This document shows positions 45,376-53,873 of a stretch of 64,000 nucleotides of DNA, in pieces (the stretch's first letter is position 1; every line of letters starts with the position of its first letter). Source of the stretch: Panacagrimonas sp046594215 (GTDB taxonomy: Bacteria; Pseudomonadota; Gammaproteobacteria; Nevskiales; Nevskiaceae). The notes beneath the pieces were generated by a model, which was not told the origin of the DNA, made no database searches, and saw only the letters and a program-made list of their open reading frames with translations. A program made the position numbers and the translations under genes. Where the stretch lies: positions 20,213 through 84,212 of the forward strand of contig JBKJPX010000113.1 in assembly GCA_046594215.1 (NCBI GenBank). Reading direction: 5' to 3'.

Positions 45376-48300
45376 GAACCGCGTCTCCGGTTTCTATAGA
45401 AGCTCGCGAACGCCAGCGTCCACAGTCCCAGCAGCATCGAAAGGTCAGTCGAGCCGCCTCCCGATTTGCCGCTGGGCGGCGGTTCCGGATCCGCGGTCGG
45501 CGCTACGGCCGCGCCGCCCGGATCGCGGACCCGCCCATTGGCTTCGCCGTCCGCGTCGTTGGGGCCACCGTCCTGCAGGGTCAGTCGCACGCAGCCGTGC
45601 AGCGAGGTCAGTCCGTCGACGTAGGCAGGGCTCGACGGCGCCGGGCACAAGCCACCGACGGCCGCGGCACTGGCCACGCGGTTCGCGGGATCGATGACAA
45701 AGTCGCGCCAGCCGCTCAGGCTCGCGTACTTACGCCACACCGAACCCGGTCGCAGGCCGGCCTGCAAGGGAATCACCACCGAGGTCGAGGCGCCGGGCGT
45801 GATACCGACCAGCTCAAAGTCGAACAGGCCGCCGACGTTCTCCTGCCCGTCCGTTCCATTGCTCACCGGACCCGAACCGTCGCCGAACCCGACCACGTCG
45901 GCCGGCGACACCAGCGCGCCGCTACGCCCCGCGGCGAGTGCGGTGGCGCCCAGGCGCAGGCGCACGCCCGATGACGCCTCGAGCAGCCGGCGCGTCGCCG
46001 GAGCGCCGTTCTGGTCGGCGACCACGAAGGTCTCGGTGTAACGATCGAGGTAATCCGGCGCACCGTCGCCATCGGCATCGACGAAGCCTTCCACGTTGTC
46101 GGCCAGTCCATCGCCGTCGGAATCCTGCGGAGTCAGCGCCGGCGCCGAGGCGCGCAGCACGAGCGCAATCTCGACCGTGCTCGCCGCGCCCCCCGCATCG
46201 CGCGCCGTCACGCGCACGCGGTAGGTGCCAGGCGCGAGCGCCGCCGGATCGAAGCCGAAGCCCGTGGCGTTGCCCGCCGGCGCGCCGAGTGCGACGTCGG
46301 TACCCGTGAAGTCGAGCGTGACCGTGTCGCCGGCATTCGGATCCACGGCGGTGGCGGCAATCGTCACCCCGCCCTGGTCGGCGAAGATCTGCGCACGCGG
46401 CTCGCCCATCTGCGTGGCGAGCAGCGAAGCCTGCGGCGCCACGTTGCGCTCCGTGATGGTCGTGGTCTGCGCCACTCGCGTGCCGAACACGCCTCCGTTG
46501 TTGGCCGTCAGCGTCACGACGAGCGTCTCGTCGGGTTCGCCGGTGCCGTCCGCGGTGATGTTCGCCGGGATCACACCGCCTAACCCGCTGGAAATCACGA
46601 GGCGTCCTGATACGGCATCGTGGTCCGCACCGTTGGCGGTTCCTCCGACCGTGTAGTCCACGGTCACCGGGTAGATGGGCGCCAGCCCATTCAAGACCAC
46701 GGGGACGCCGATGGCGCGGCCTTCGCCGGTCACCTGGTCGGGTCCGAGTTCGATGCGCGGCAGCACGTCGAGCTGCTGCGTCGCCGTGACCGTGTTGCTC
46801 GCGGCATCGCTTGCGGCGTAGGTGATGACGTAGCGGCCTGGGCGGAACGGCCCTGCCGGAGTCGGCCCCTGCACGACCCGCACGCCGTCCTTCACGTCGG
46901 TCGCGGTCGCGACCCCGAGGTCCACCGCGGTGAGGAAGCCCGTGGACGCGACCTGCAGATTGGCAGGCACCACCAGCACGGGCGCCACGTCATCGGCGTC
47001 CGGATCGAGTCCCTGGGTGTATTCGTCCGTGTTACTGCGCCCGTCACCATCGCGATCGGCCGCGCCGTCGGCGGGATCGGCCGGGTCGAAGCCTTCGGCA
47101 TTCTCGTAGCTGTCCGGCATGCCATCGCCGTCGCCGTCCGGCGCACCGACGGTGATCGAGAAAGTCTGCGTGGCCGAGCGCTGCACGCCCTCCCCACCAC
47201 CGGCATCGGTGACGGTGACCGTGATCGGGCCGACCGTATACGGCGCAAGGCTGGCCGAGATCGGCGGCGTCCACGTCACCAGGCCGCCGGCCGAGATGCT
47301 CATCGGCGTTCCCGTCACCGGCCCGCCCGTGAGGACATAGGTGAATGCCGTGTCGTCGACGTCGCTCTGGGTGACCTGGTAGCGGTACTGCAGCGCATCC
47401 GCCGCCGTTACCAGCGCGGTCGAGGTGATGACCGGCGCGTCGTCGACCGGCGCGACATCGACCGAGACCAAGGTCGTGTCGGTCAACCCCGTCGAATCAC
47501 GGATCGTGTACGTGAACGTCTCCGTTCCGTTGAAATCGATGGCCGGGTTGTAGCGCACCGCATTGCCTGGACCTGCGCCGAACACGCTGATGGTTCCACC
47601 GCGATCGCCCGTCGTCACCGCGGTGACCTCGCGGGTGTCGTTGGCGTCCGGATCGGAATCGTTGGCCAGCACGGTCAGATCGAACGGTCCCTGGTCCTCG
47701 CGGAAGATCAACGGCACCGGCGGAAAGGTGTCGAGCACGGCGTCGGGCGGGTCGTCGCTCGGTGTCACCGTGATCGACACGGTGATCTCGCCGGATAGGA
47801 GATTGGCCGAATCCTTCGCGCGGTAGGTGAAGCTGTCGCTGCCCGCGAAGTTGGGGTTCGGCTGGTAGGTCAGCAGGGCGGTGCCGCTTCCTGACAGGGT
47901 CCCGCTGGAGGTCGGGGAGGTGACGACGGCGACCAGCGTGTCGTTCTCGGCATCGGTGTCGTTGGCGACGACGGCGAAGCGATTGGCAGGGGCTGTGGCG
48001 AGCGAGTCCTCGGCGATCGTGAAAAGTCCGTCCTGGACCGCGACCGGCGCCGTTCCATTCTGGACTGTCACCGCGACCTGAGCCACGGCCGTCAGGCCAC
48101 CGTCGGTGACGGTGTAGCTGAGCAGGCGTGTGCCGGAGAAGTTCGAGGGCGGCGTGTAGGAGAGCGTGAGACTGCCCGCGCTCACCGACAGCTGCTCGCC
48201 AGCGACGGCGGGCGAGACGATCGAGGCGCTGGCGATGCTCAGTCCGCCGTTGAGCGGCGGCGAGAGTCGGTCCGGATCGCGGTCGTTAGCGAGGACGGCC

Positions 48301-49550
48301 AGCGTCTGGTTGCTGGATCCGCGCGGGACGCTGGCGGTGTCATCAACCGCCACGGGCGCATCGGGCCGGCAGTCGACATTCACCGTGACGGTCGCGAAGT
48401 TGCTCAGCAGCACACCACTCGTCGCGGCGCTCGCACGATCGCGAACGCGGTAGGTGAACGTCTCCTGGCCACAGAAGTTGGCCGCCGGCACATAGCTCAC
48501 ATTGCCGCTCACGATGCTCACCGAGCCGCCGTCCGATCCCTGCGTCACGGCGTGAATGAACAGGCTGTCGCCGGCGTCGATGTCGGTGTCGTTGCTCTCA
48601 AGGGCCGAAAACGTCGCCGACGTGTCCTCGATCGCTGCGACCGTGTTCGTCACTGCTACCGGCGCGTCGTTCACGGCCGAGATGTTGATCGTCACCGTCG
48701 CGCTGTCGGTCGCGCCAATCGAATCGCTGATGCGGTAGGTGAACGAGTCGGTGCCGTTGTAGTTGGTGTCCGGCGTATAGCGGACCGTGTTGCCGCTGCG
48801 CGTCACGCTGCCGTGGGGGGTGCTGACGTTGGCGCCCGACAGGCTGTTGATGCGGTCGATCGAGATCGAGTCGCCGCCGTCGTTGCCACCGGCGCCGGAG
48901 AAATCGTTGCCCAGCAGGTTGAGCGCGGCGGTCTGGCCGCTGTCCTCGGCGATATTTACCGTGTTGGCGTTGGCCGTCGGGCTCGCATTGACGACGATGC
49001 TGCGCGTCGTGCACCCGGTGGACGTGCCGTCGCCCGTGTCGTCGGCGCCGGAACCGTTGAGGTTGACCGGGTTGACGCAGACGCGCAGGGTCGCGTTGCC
49101 AACGTTGTCGCCCGCCACGAAGCGCACGACCCAGGACGGAGCAGAGCCGACACGCGGGGCGTTGTGCGTAAGTTCTCCGCTGTCGAGATAGGGCACCGAC
49201 CCGGCATCGCCGCCGTCCACGCCGTCCTGCAATGAACCGCTTCCCGTCACCGACATGTTGAAGCCGCCGGCACTGGCGTTGGTCCCGCCCGCGTTGGTCA
49301 TCTGCACCGTGAAGTTGGCGCCGGCGCCGGGCGCAATCGTGCCCAGCCCGCCATTGATCGCCGAGGTGTAGTTGAATGCGCTGGCCACGACGTTGCTGCC
49401 GTGGCAGCCGGAGCCACGACAACCGGCAGTCGACCGCCCGGTGATGCCGCCGGAGGACGCCTGCGCCACGCCGCTCGCACACAACATCAGGGTGCCCGCG
49501 AAGGCTGCGGCCGCTCTTATCGCGAGACTTCCAGCCGCGTTCCGATCCAC
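45372..49550 (-). CDS. Giant secreted Ig/cadherin-like repeat protein with C-terminal sorting tail
   Basis: 1392 residues. I chose GTG 49550, which gives a clean signal peptide (cleaved near AQA-SS, residue 31) with GGGAG nine bases upstream. Just after it is CRGSGCH (44-50), a CX4CH haem-like motif in a choice-of-anchor/Reeler-like domain. Then come at least five Ig/cadherin-type repeats with the block (D/E)TFTYR(I/V)(S/R)D (about 250-650), a thrombospondin-type Asp-rich stretch (DGDGDGMPDSYENAEGFDP), an HYR-like domain, and a choice-of-anchor U-type domain (SGWRDFVIDPANRVAS). The end, GGGST plus hydrophobic helix plus RNRRR, looks like a GlyGly-CTERM/JDVT-CTERM sorting signal. Likely a surface or extracellular fibre. 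It heads the operon. Confidence 0.8.
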   Translation of the reverse strand: MDRNAAGSLAIRAAAAFAGTLMLCASGVAQASSGGITGRSTAGCRGSGCHGSNVVASAFNYTSAINGGLGTIAPGAGANFTVQMTNAGGTNASAGGFNMSVTGSGSLQDGVDGGDAGSVPYLDSGELTHNAPRVGSAPSWVVRFVAGDNVGNATLRVCVNPVNLNGSGADDTGDGTSTGCTTRSIVVNASPTANANTVNIAEDSGQTAALNLLGNDFSGAGGNDGGDSISIDRINSLSGANVSTPHGSVTRSGNTVRYTPDTNYNGTDSFTYRISDSIGATDSATVTINISAVNDAPVAVTNTVAAIEDTSATFSALESNDTDIDAGDSLFIHAVTQGSDGGSVSIVSGNVSYVPAANFCGQETFTYRVRDRASAATSGVLLSNFATVTVNVDCRPDAPVAVDDTASVPRGSSNQTLAVLANDRDPDRLSPPLNGGLSIASASIVSPAVAGEQLSVSAGSLTLSYTPPSNFSGTRLLSYTVTDGGLTAVAQVAVTVQNGTAPVAVQDGLFTIAEDSLATAPANRFAVVANDTDAENDTLVAVVTSPTSSGTLSGSGTALLTYQPNPNFAGSDSFTYRAKDSANLLSGEITVSITVTPSDDPPDAVLDTFPPVPLIFREDQGPFDLTVLANDSDPDANDTREVTAVTTGDRGGTISVFGAGPGNAVRYNPAIDFNGTETFTYTIRDSTGLTDTTLVSVDVAPVDDAPVITSTALVTAADALQYRYQVTQSDVDDTAFTYVLTGGPVTGTPMSISAGGLVTWTPPISASLAPYTVGPITVTVTDAGGGEGVQRSATQTFSITVGAPDGDGDGMPDSYENAEGFDPADPADGAADRDGDGRSNTDEYTQGLDPDADDVAPVLVVPANLQVASTGFLTAVDLGVATATDVKDGVRVVQGPTPAGPFRPGRYVITYAASDAASNTVTATQQLDVLPRIELGPDQVTGEGRAIGVPVVLNGLAPIYPVTVDYTVGGTANGADHDAVSGRLVISSGLGGVIPANITADGTGEPDETLVVTLTANNGGVFGTRVAQTTTITERNVAPQASLLATQMGEPRAQIFADQGGVTIAATAVDPNAGDTVTLDFTGTDVALGAPAGNATGFGFDPAALAPGTYRVRVTARDAGGAASTVEIALVLRASAPALTPQDSDGDGLADNVEGFVDADGDGAPDYLDRYTETFVVADQNGAPATRRLLEASSGVRLRLGATALAAGRSGALVSPADVVGFGDGSGPVSNGTDGQENVGGLFDFELVGITPGASTSVVIPLQAGLRPGSVWRKYASLSGWRDFVIDPANRVASAAAVGGLCPAPSSPAYVDGLTSLHGCVRLTLQDGGPNDADGEANGRVRDPGGAAVAPTADPEPPPSGKSGGGSTDLSMLLGLWTLAFASFYRNRRRGS

Positions 49551-49607
49551 GAATGTTGGCTCCCTTGCCTGAGGGGATTCTTGATCCTGACTTCCTCCTT
49601 GTAAAGC

Positions 49608-49628
49608 AAACTGGCGCACAGTTTTTTT
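49608..49628 (+). terminator. Terminator-like hairpin with T-tract in divergent region
   Basis: AAACTG (49608-49613) and CAGTTT (49619-49624) form a stem around GCGCA, followed by TTTT. Reading is on the plus strand, between the giant repeat gene (minus) and the FecR gene (plus). No plus-strand gene lies just upstream, so if functional it would stop antisense transcripts of the repeat gene. Confidence 0.4.
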
Positions 49629-49653
49629 CGCGCCTGCCGCACCACCCGGGTTG

Positions 49654-49668
49654 CGCGTTCGAAACGCG
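49654..49668. promoter_or_regulatory. Inverted repeat in the FecR/repeat-protein divergent region
   Basis: CGCGTT and AACGCG flank a three-base centre, giving a dyad centred near 49661. It is just upstream of a -10-like TATGCT (49672-49677). It could be an operator for either divergent gene; a short dyad can occur by chance. Confidence 0.3.
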
Positions 49669-49717
49669 ATGTATGCTCGCGACGAGTCCGCAACGGCCGA
49701 CCGCACGGCACGCCAAC

Positions 49718-50461
49718 ATGTCCAAGCGCGTTTCAACGGAAGAATTCGATCAGGCGCGCCGTGCGCTGCTGGTGAAGGCCATGTCCCTGGGCCTGTTCGC
49801 GGGCGGCATGGGCTGGAACCTCGAGGCGATGGCGCAGCTGTTCGGTCGCGTCCCGCGCAGGTTGCCCGAGGGGCGCTCGATCTTCGAGCTGCGCGGAAAA
49901 GTGCTGGTCAACGGCGTGGCGGCGACGCACGACACCAGGATCGGACCCACGGACAAGATCGAGACCTCGCACGGCTCGATGCTGATCGCAGCAATCGGCG
50001 GCACCGCCTTCATCATGCGCGAGCGCACTTCGATGGAACTCGACGGCAAGGCGCTGCTGGTGCGCAGCATGCGGCTGCTCAGCGGCAAGCTGCTGACCGT
50101 CTTTGGCAAACGCAGTCAGGGGGAGCACGCGCAGATGCGCACGGCCGTGGCCACCATCGGCATCCGCGGCACCGGCGTCTACGCCGAGGCCGACCCCGAG
50201 AAGACCTACCTCTGCACCTGCTACGGCGACACGGACATCACGTCCGAGCAGGATCCGTCGCAGACCGAGAACATCGTGTCGAAGCACCACGACGCGCCGC
50301 GCTACATCCTGGCGGAACCGGATGGCGGCAAGCGCATCGTGCCGGCGCCGTTCCTCAACCATACCGATCTGGAACTGATGACCATCGAGGCCATCGTCGG
50401 TCGCGAAGTCCCGTTCGGGCTCACGGGCAACGAGTATGAAGGTCCGCAGCGCGATTACTGA
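49718..50461 (+). CDS. FecR-domain protein with twin-arginine-like leader
   Basis: 247 residues from ATG 49718. The N terminus (RR at 14-15, then LLVKAMSLGLFAGG) is a twin-arginine-like or uncleaved membrane leader. Residues about 45-150 are a FecR domain (FELRGKVLVNGVAATHDTRIGPTDKIETSHGSMLIAAIGG, in pieces; IGIRGTGVYAE at the end). FecR domains act as anti-sigma or surface-sensing modules, but no sigma factor gene is adjacent. The C-terminal part has CTCYGD and a GTEH-less unknown segment. It is divergent from the giant repeat protein, 167 bases apart, and is followed by a good terminator. Role unknown; possibly sensing or anchoring for the divergent operon. Confidence 0.8.
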   Translation: MSKRVSTEEFDQARRALLVKAMSLGLFAGGMGWNLEAMAQLFGRVPRRLPEGRSIFELRGKVLVNGVAATHDTRIGPTDKIETSHGSMLIAAIGGTAFIMRERTSMELDGKALLVRSMRLLSGKLLTVFGKRSQGEHAQMRTAVATIGIRGTGVYAEADPEKTYLCTCYGDTDITSEQDPSQTENIVSKHHDAPRYILAEPDGGKRIVPAPFLNHTDLELMTIEAIVGREVPFGLTGNEYEGPQRDY

Positions 50462-50486
50462 ACGCGGCGGTTCGTAGCCCGGACCC

Positions 50487-50529
50487 AGCCCGGTGGGTTT
50501 CTGGAATCCTGACCCGACCCGGGCTTTTT
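50487..50529 (+). terminator. Intrinsic terminator after the FecR gene
   Basis: AGCCCGG (50487-50493) pairs with CCGGGCT (50519-50525), extended by GGGT/ACCC inside the stem, and is followed by a T run (50525-50529). It stands 25 bases after the FecR stop on the plus strand. An alternative upstream arm (50476-50482) could also pair. Confidence 0.7.
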
Positions 50530-50581
50530 CGCTTTTCGAAGTTGAACGTCCGGGCCAAGGGTCACGGCTGGATTGCGCGCC

Positions 50582-51946
50582 TCACCGGGGCGGCATCATC
50601 CCCGGCGGAAGCTTGTTGCCCAGGCGGCGCAGCATCTTCGCCATACCGCCACCCGCGACCTTCTTCATCAGGTCGCGCGAGGTGTCGAACTGGCGCAGCA
50701 TCTTGTTGACCTCCTGAACCTCGACGCCGCTGCCCGCGGCGATACGACGCTTGCGTGACGCCTTGATCAGGTCGGGGAATTTTCGCTCCTGCGGCGTCAT
50801 CGAGTTGATGATCGCCACCGTGCGCCGCATTTCCTTCTCGGCGTTCACGTTCTTGAGCTGCGCCTGCATCTGCGCACCGCCCGGCAGCTTCTCGAGAATC
50901 GATTCGAGGCTGCCCATGCTCTGCATCTGCAGCATCTGCTCGCGGAAATCCGCGAGGTCGAAACCCTTCTTGGACGTGAGCTTCTTCGCAAGCTTCTGCG
51001 CCTGCTCGGCGTCGACCTTCTTGGTGGTCTCCTCGATCAGAGTCAGAACATCGCCCTGGCCGATGATGCGGTTGGCGATGCGGTCCGGGTGGAAGACCTC
51101 GAGCTTGTCGGTCTTCTCGCCGACACCCAGGAACTTGACCGGGCGACCGGTGACGGCGCGTACCGACAGCGCGGCGCCGCCACGCGAATCGCCGTCGACC
51201 TTGGTCAGCACAACGCCGGTCAGCGGAAGCACGTCGGCGAAGGCCTTGGCGGTGTTGGCCGCGTCCTGGCCGGTCATGGCGTCGACGACGAACAAGGTTT
51301 CGGTAGGCGATACCGCGGCGTGCAGCGCGGCGATCTCGGCCATCATTTCCTGGTCGACGGTCGTGCGGCCAGCGGTGTCGACGATCAACACGTCGGCGTA
51401 CTGCTTCTTCGCGTAGGCCAGCGCGTCCCTGGCGATCTGGACCGGTTCCTGCCCCACCGCGGACGGGAACACGTCCACCCCGACGGCGGTGGCGACGATG
51501 CGCAGCTGCTCGATGGCCGCCGGTCGATAGACGTCGCAGGAGACGACCACGACGTTCTTCTTCTCGTCTTCCTTCAGGCGCCGCGCGAGCTTGGCGGTGG
51601 TCGTGGTCTTGCCCGAACCCTGCAGGCCGGCCATCAGGATCACCACCGGCGGCTGCGCCCGCAGATTCAGCGGTTCGGTAGTCCCGCCCAGGGCCTCGGT
51701 CAGCTCCTGCTGCACCACCCGCAGGAAAGCCTGCCCGGGGGTCAGCGACTGCGTGATCTCCGCACCCAGCGCGCGCAACTTGAGCTTGTCGATGAAATCC
51801 TTGATCACCGGAAGCGCGACGTCGGCTTCAAGGAAGGCCATGCGCAGTTCACGCGCGGCCGTGTTGATCTGGTCTTCGGTGAGGCGCCCCTGCCCACGGA
51901 TGGCGTCGAGCGTGCGGGTCAGGCGTTGTGTCAGGGATTCGAACAT
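50582..51946 (-). CDS. ffh: Signal recognition particle protein Ffh (SRP54)
   Basis: Ffh binds signal sequences of nascent membrane proteins and, with 4.5S RNA and FtsY, targets ribosomes to the membrane. The 454-residue product has the N domain (MFESLTQRLTRTLDAIRG), the G domain with P-loop GLQGSGKT at 107-114, DTAGR and TKVDGDSRGGAAL, and the Met-rich M domain (about 325-454) ending KMLRRLGNKLPPGMMP. ATG 51946 fits the family N terminus; the frame stays open further upstream but without similarity. Neighbouring ypjD-like and corB-like genes match the gammaproteobacterial arrangement. Length and motifs are normal. Confidence 0.97.
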   Translation of the reverse strand: MFESLTQRLTRTLDAIRGQGRLTEDQINTAARELRMAFLEADVALPVIKDFIDKLKLRALGAEITQSLTPGQAFLRVVQQELTEALGGTTEPLNLRAQPPVVILMAGLQGSGKTTTTAKLARRLKEDEKKNVVVVSCDVYRPAAIEQLRIVATAVGVDVFPSAVGQEPVQIARDALAYAKKQYADVLIVDTAGRTTVDQEMMAEIAALHAAVSPTETLFVVDAMTGQDAANTAKAFADVLPLTGVVLTKVDGDSRGGAALSVRAVTGRPVKFLGVGEKTDKLEVFHPDRIANRIIGQGDVLTLIEETTKKVDAEQAQKLAKKLTSKKGFDLADFREQMLQMQSMGSLESILEKLPGGAQMQAQLKNVNAEKEMRRTVAIINSMTPQERKFPDLIKASRKRRIAAGSGVEVQEVNKMLRQFDTSRDLMKKVAGGGMAKMLRRLGNKLPPGMMPPR

Positions 51947-52061
51947 GGACTTCGCAATGCAGGGGACAGGCCGCAAGCTTACGTGGCGCGGCGCCTCGAA
52001 CCTAGACGCCTCCGTAGCACCGACGAAGTCCGGTATTGCTGGGCGCCCTCCATAAGGCCCA

Positions 52062-52082
52062 AACCCGGACCGCGTCCGGGTT
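52062..52082 (-). terminator. GC hairpin after the MBL-fold hydrolase gene
   Basis: AACCCGGAC (52062-52070) and GTCCGGGTT (52074-52082) form a perfect nine-base stem with a three-base loop, ten bases past the stop of the minus-strand hydrolase gene. Only TTT follows on the minus strand, so it is a good hairpin but a short-tailed terminator. It also lies upstream of ffh. Confidence 0.6.
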
Positions 52083-52092
52083 ACGGTGGCGA

Positions 52093-52860
52093 TCAGACGT
52101 CGATCACGACGCCGCGCTTGAGGTGCTTGTAATCCCAGCCTTGCAGCGCCCGCGCGCATTCCGAATGCAGGGATTCCTCGCAACCCGGCTTGCCGTGCGT
52201 AAGCAGCAGCAGCGGCCGATGGCGCAGCTTGGCCAGGTCGCGGCCCAGCAGGCTGGGGGTGTAGTGCCGCGAGATGACGCCCAGCTCGGCCTGTTCGTCC
52301 GGGAACGCGACATCGATCATCAGCTTGTCCAGGCGCGGCAGGGCGTTCAGAAAATCCCACATCGGCTCGCAGGCGCCGGTGTCGCCCGTGAAGGCGAATA
52401 CGCCGGTGCCGGATTTGAGCACGTAGCCCACCGCGGGAATCGTGTGCAGCACGCCGAAGGACTGGACGCTGCGCCCGCCGCCCAGGTCGTGGATCTCGCC
52501 GGCCTTCGACTCGCTGAACACGATCAGCGGATCCTGCGTGTTCGGAAGCGCTGAGAAGTCCGGCCAGAGCTCCCAGTTGAACAGGTGGTTGCGAATCGCC
52601 GTGATGGTCTGGGGGATGGCCGTGACCTTGATAGGGTGCGACACCTCGCCAAACAGATTGTCGGCCATGAACGCCAGGCCGCAGACGTGATCGAGGTGGG
52701 CGTGGGTCAGGAAAACGCGCGAGATCAGGCGCATTTCGGCCAAGGACAAATCACCGACACCGGTGCCGGCGTCGATGAGCGTCTCCTCGTCGAGCAGCAG
52801 ACTGGTGGTCCGCAGGTCCGGCCCGACGCCACCACTGCAGCCCAGCACTCTTATCCGCAT
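52093..52860 (-). CDS. Metallo-beta-lactamase-fold hydrolase, class II cyclic-nucleotide phosphodiesterase-like
   Basis: 255 residues with the HAHLDH zinc motif at residues 53-58, further metal ligands expected at FTGDTGACEP and LLLTHGKPG. HxHLDH with a following GLAFMADN is like class II cAMP phosphodiesterases and RNase Z-type hydrolases in the MBL superfamily. Likely hydrolyses a cyclic nucleotide or phosphodiester; the substrate is not known. ATG 52860 gives the natural N terminus MRIRVLGCSGGVG; a longer upstream frame lacks similarity. It lies between ffh and the divergent ypjD-like gene. A TGCTAGCAT extended -10 lies 24 bases upstream. Confidence 0.8.
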   Translation of the reverse strand: MRIRVLGCSGGVGPDLRTTSLLLDEETLIDAGTGVGDLSLAEMRLISRVFLTHAHLDHVCGLAFMADNLFGEVSHPIKVTAIPQTITAIRNHLFNWELWPDFSALPNTQDPLIVFSESKAGEIHDLGGGRSVQSFGVLHTIPAVGYVLKSGTGVFAFTGDTGACEPMWDFLNALPRLDKLMIDVAFPDEQAELGVISRHYTPSLLGRDLAKLRHRPLLLLTHGKPGCEESLHSECARALQGWDYKHLKRGVVIDV

Positions 52861-52883
52861 GGTGCTCTCGCGATCACCAGCCG

Positions 52884-52892
52884 ATGCTAGCA
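52884..52892 (-). promoter_or_regulatory. Candidate extended -10 for the MBL-fold hydrolase gene
   Basis: On the minus strand TGCTAGCAT matches TGnTAnnAT, about 24 bases before ATG 52860. No good -35 at the right spacing, consistent with an extended -10 promoter, but weakly supported. Confidence 0.3.
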
Positions 52893-52984
52893 CGCGACTC
52901 GCCGCGCTCACGTCGAGCAACTGTGACCCGCAGCGCAGGGCAGACGACATCTCCTGCCTGTCCGGGCCCGCGCTGCCTGGGTGA

Positions 52985-52990
52985 TATTCT
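52985..52990 (+). promoter_or_regulatory. Candidate extended -10 for the CcsA-like gene
   Basis: TATTCT preceded by TGA (TGATATTCT) matches an extended -10. The transcript would start near 52998, only a few bases before ATG 53002, giving an almost leaderless mRNA, or GTG 52981 is not used. No -35 visible. Confidence 0.3.
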
Positions 52991-53001
52991 CCCGCGCATC
53001 C

Positions 53002-53787
53002 ATGAGCCACCTGAGCCTGTCCGTCCTGAGCCTCGCCGCCTACCTGGGTGCGGCGTGGGTCCAGTGGTACCGGAACGGACGGCCCGGTTGGCTGGCCCCG
53101 CTGGGCCTGCTGCTGCACTTCGTCGTGCTCGCGTTGAGCCTGATCCACGACGGGAATTTGCGCATCGGTGTGACCGAGGCGGCTTCACTGTTCGCCTGGC
53201 AGTCGGCGTTGCTGCTCTGGCTGTTCGCGTTCCGCGAGCCGATCGCCATCAACGGCGTGGCGATCTACCCGCTGGCTGGCCTGTTCGCGGTCTGGGCCGC
53301 GCTGGTTCCCTCACCCGTCAGCACGGTCCAGGTCAACGAGTGGCAGGTGAGCGTCCACGTCCTGATGTCGCTGCTCTCGGCCGGCCTGCTGACCCTGGCC
53401 GCGGTGCAGTCGGTGGCGCTGGCCGTGCAGGACCGCCTGCTGCACCGGCACCGCGCGGCGCCTGCAGGCGGACGCATGCCACCGTTGCAGACCATGGAGC
53501 GCGTGCTGTTCCAGCTCATCGCGGTGGGCTTCGTGCTGCTGAGCCTGACCTTGCTGTCGGGACTGTGGTTCGTGCACGACTGGATGGCCCAGCACCTGGC
53601 CCACAAGACCATTCTTTCGATCACCGCCTGGCTGATCTTCGGCACCCTGCTGTGGGGTCGCTGGCGGCACGGCTGGCGGGGTCGAACCGCCATACGCTGG
53701 GCGCTCGCGGGCTACGCGACGCTGATTCTGGCCTACTTCGGCAGCAAGCTGATTCTCGAACAAATCTTTGGGAAACATTGGGTTTGA
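53002..53787 (+). CDS. ypjD: CcsA/YpjD-like inner-membrane protein
   Basis: 261-residue integral membrane protein with about eight hydrophobic helices (LSLSVLSLAAYLGAAW, LGLLLHFVVLALSLI, SLFAWQSALLLWLFAF and others). It belongs to the CcsA/HemX group that includes YpjD and cytochrome c assembly proteins, where Trp-rich and His residues in helices could bind haem. Here it sits next to ffh and a CorB-like gene, the gammaproteobacterial order. ATG 53002 gives the expected N terminus; GTG 52981 is an upstream alternative. Precise function of YpjD is not settled. Confidence 0.82.
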   Translation: MSHLSLSVLSLAAYLGAAWVQWYRNGRPGWLAPLGLLLHFVVLALSLIHDGNLRIGVTEAASLFAWQSALLLWLFAFREPIAINGVAIYPLAGLFAVWAALVPSPVSTVQVNEWQVSVHVLMSLLSAGLLTLAAVQSVALAVQDRLLHRHRAAPAGGRMPPLQTMERVLFQLIAVGFVLLSLTLLSGLWFVHDWMAQHLAHKTILSITAWLIFGTLLWGRWRHGWRGRTAIRWALAGYATLILAYFGSKLILEQIFGKHWV

Positions 53788-53873
53788 GCGTAGACCTACA
53801 GCAGACGAAGTTGACAGCTTCATCCGGCATTCAGTAACAACGGAATCGAGCGACAACCGTTCTGACCTTCGAT

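Noticed and set aside
46900..48900. Repeated segments suggesting a CRISPR-like or DNA repeat array
   Set aside because: The periodicity is at protein level, from Ig/cadherin-like domains of the giant protein; DNA copies are diverged and there are no spacers.
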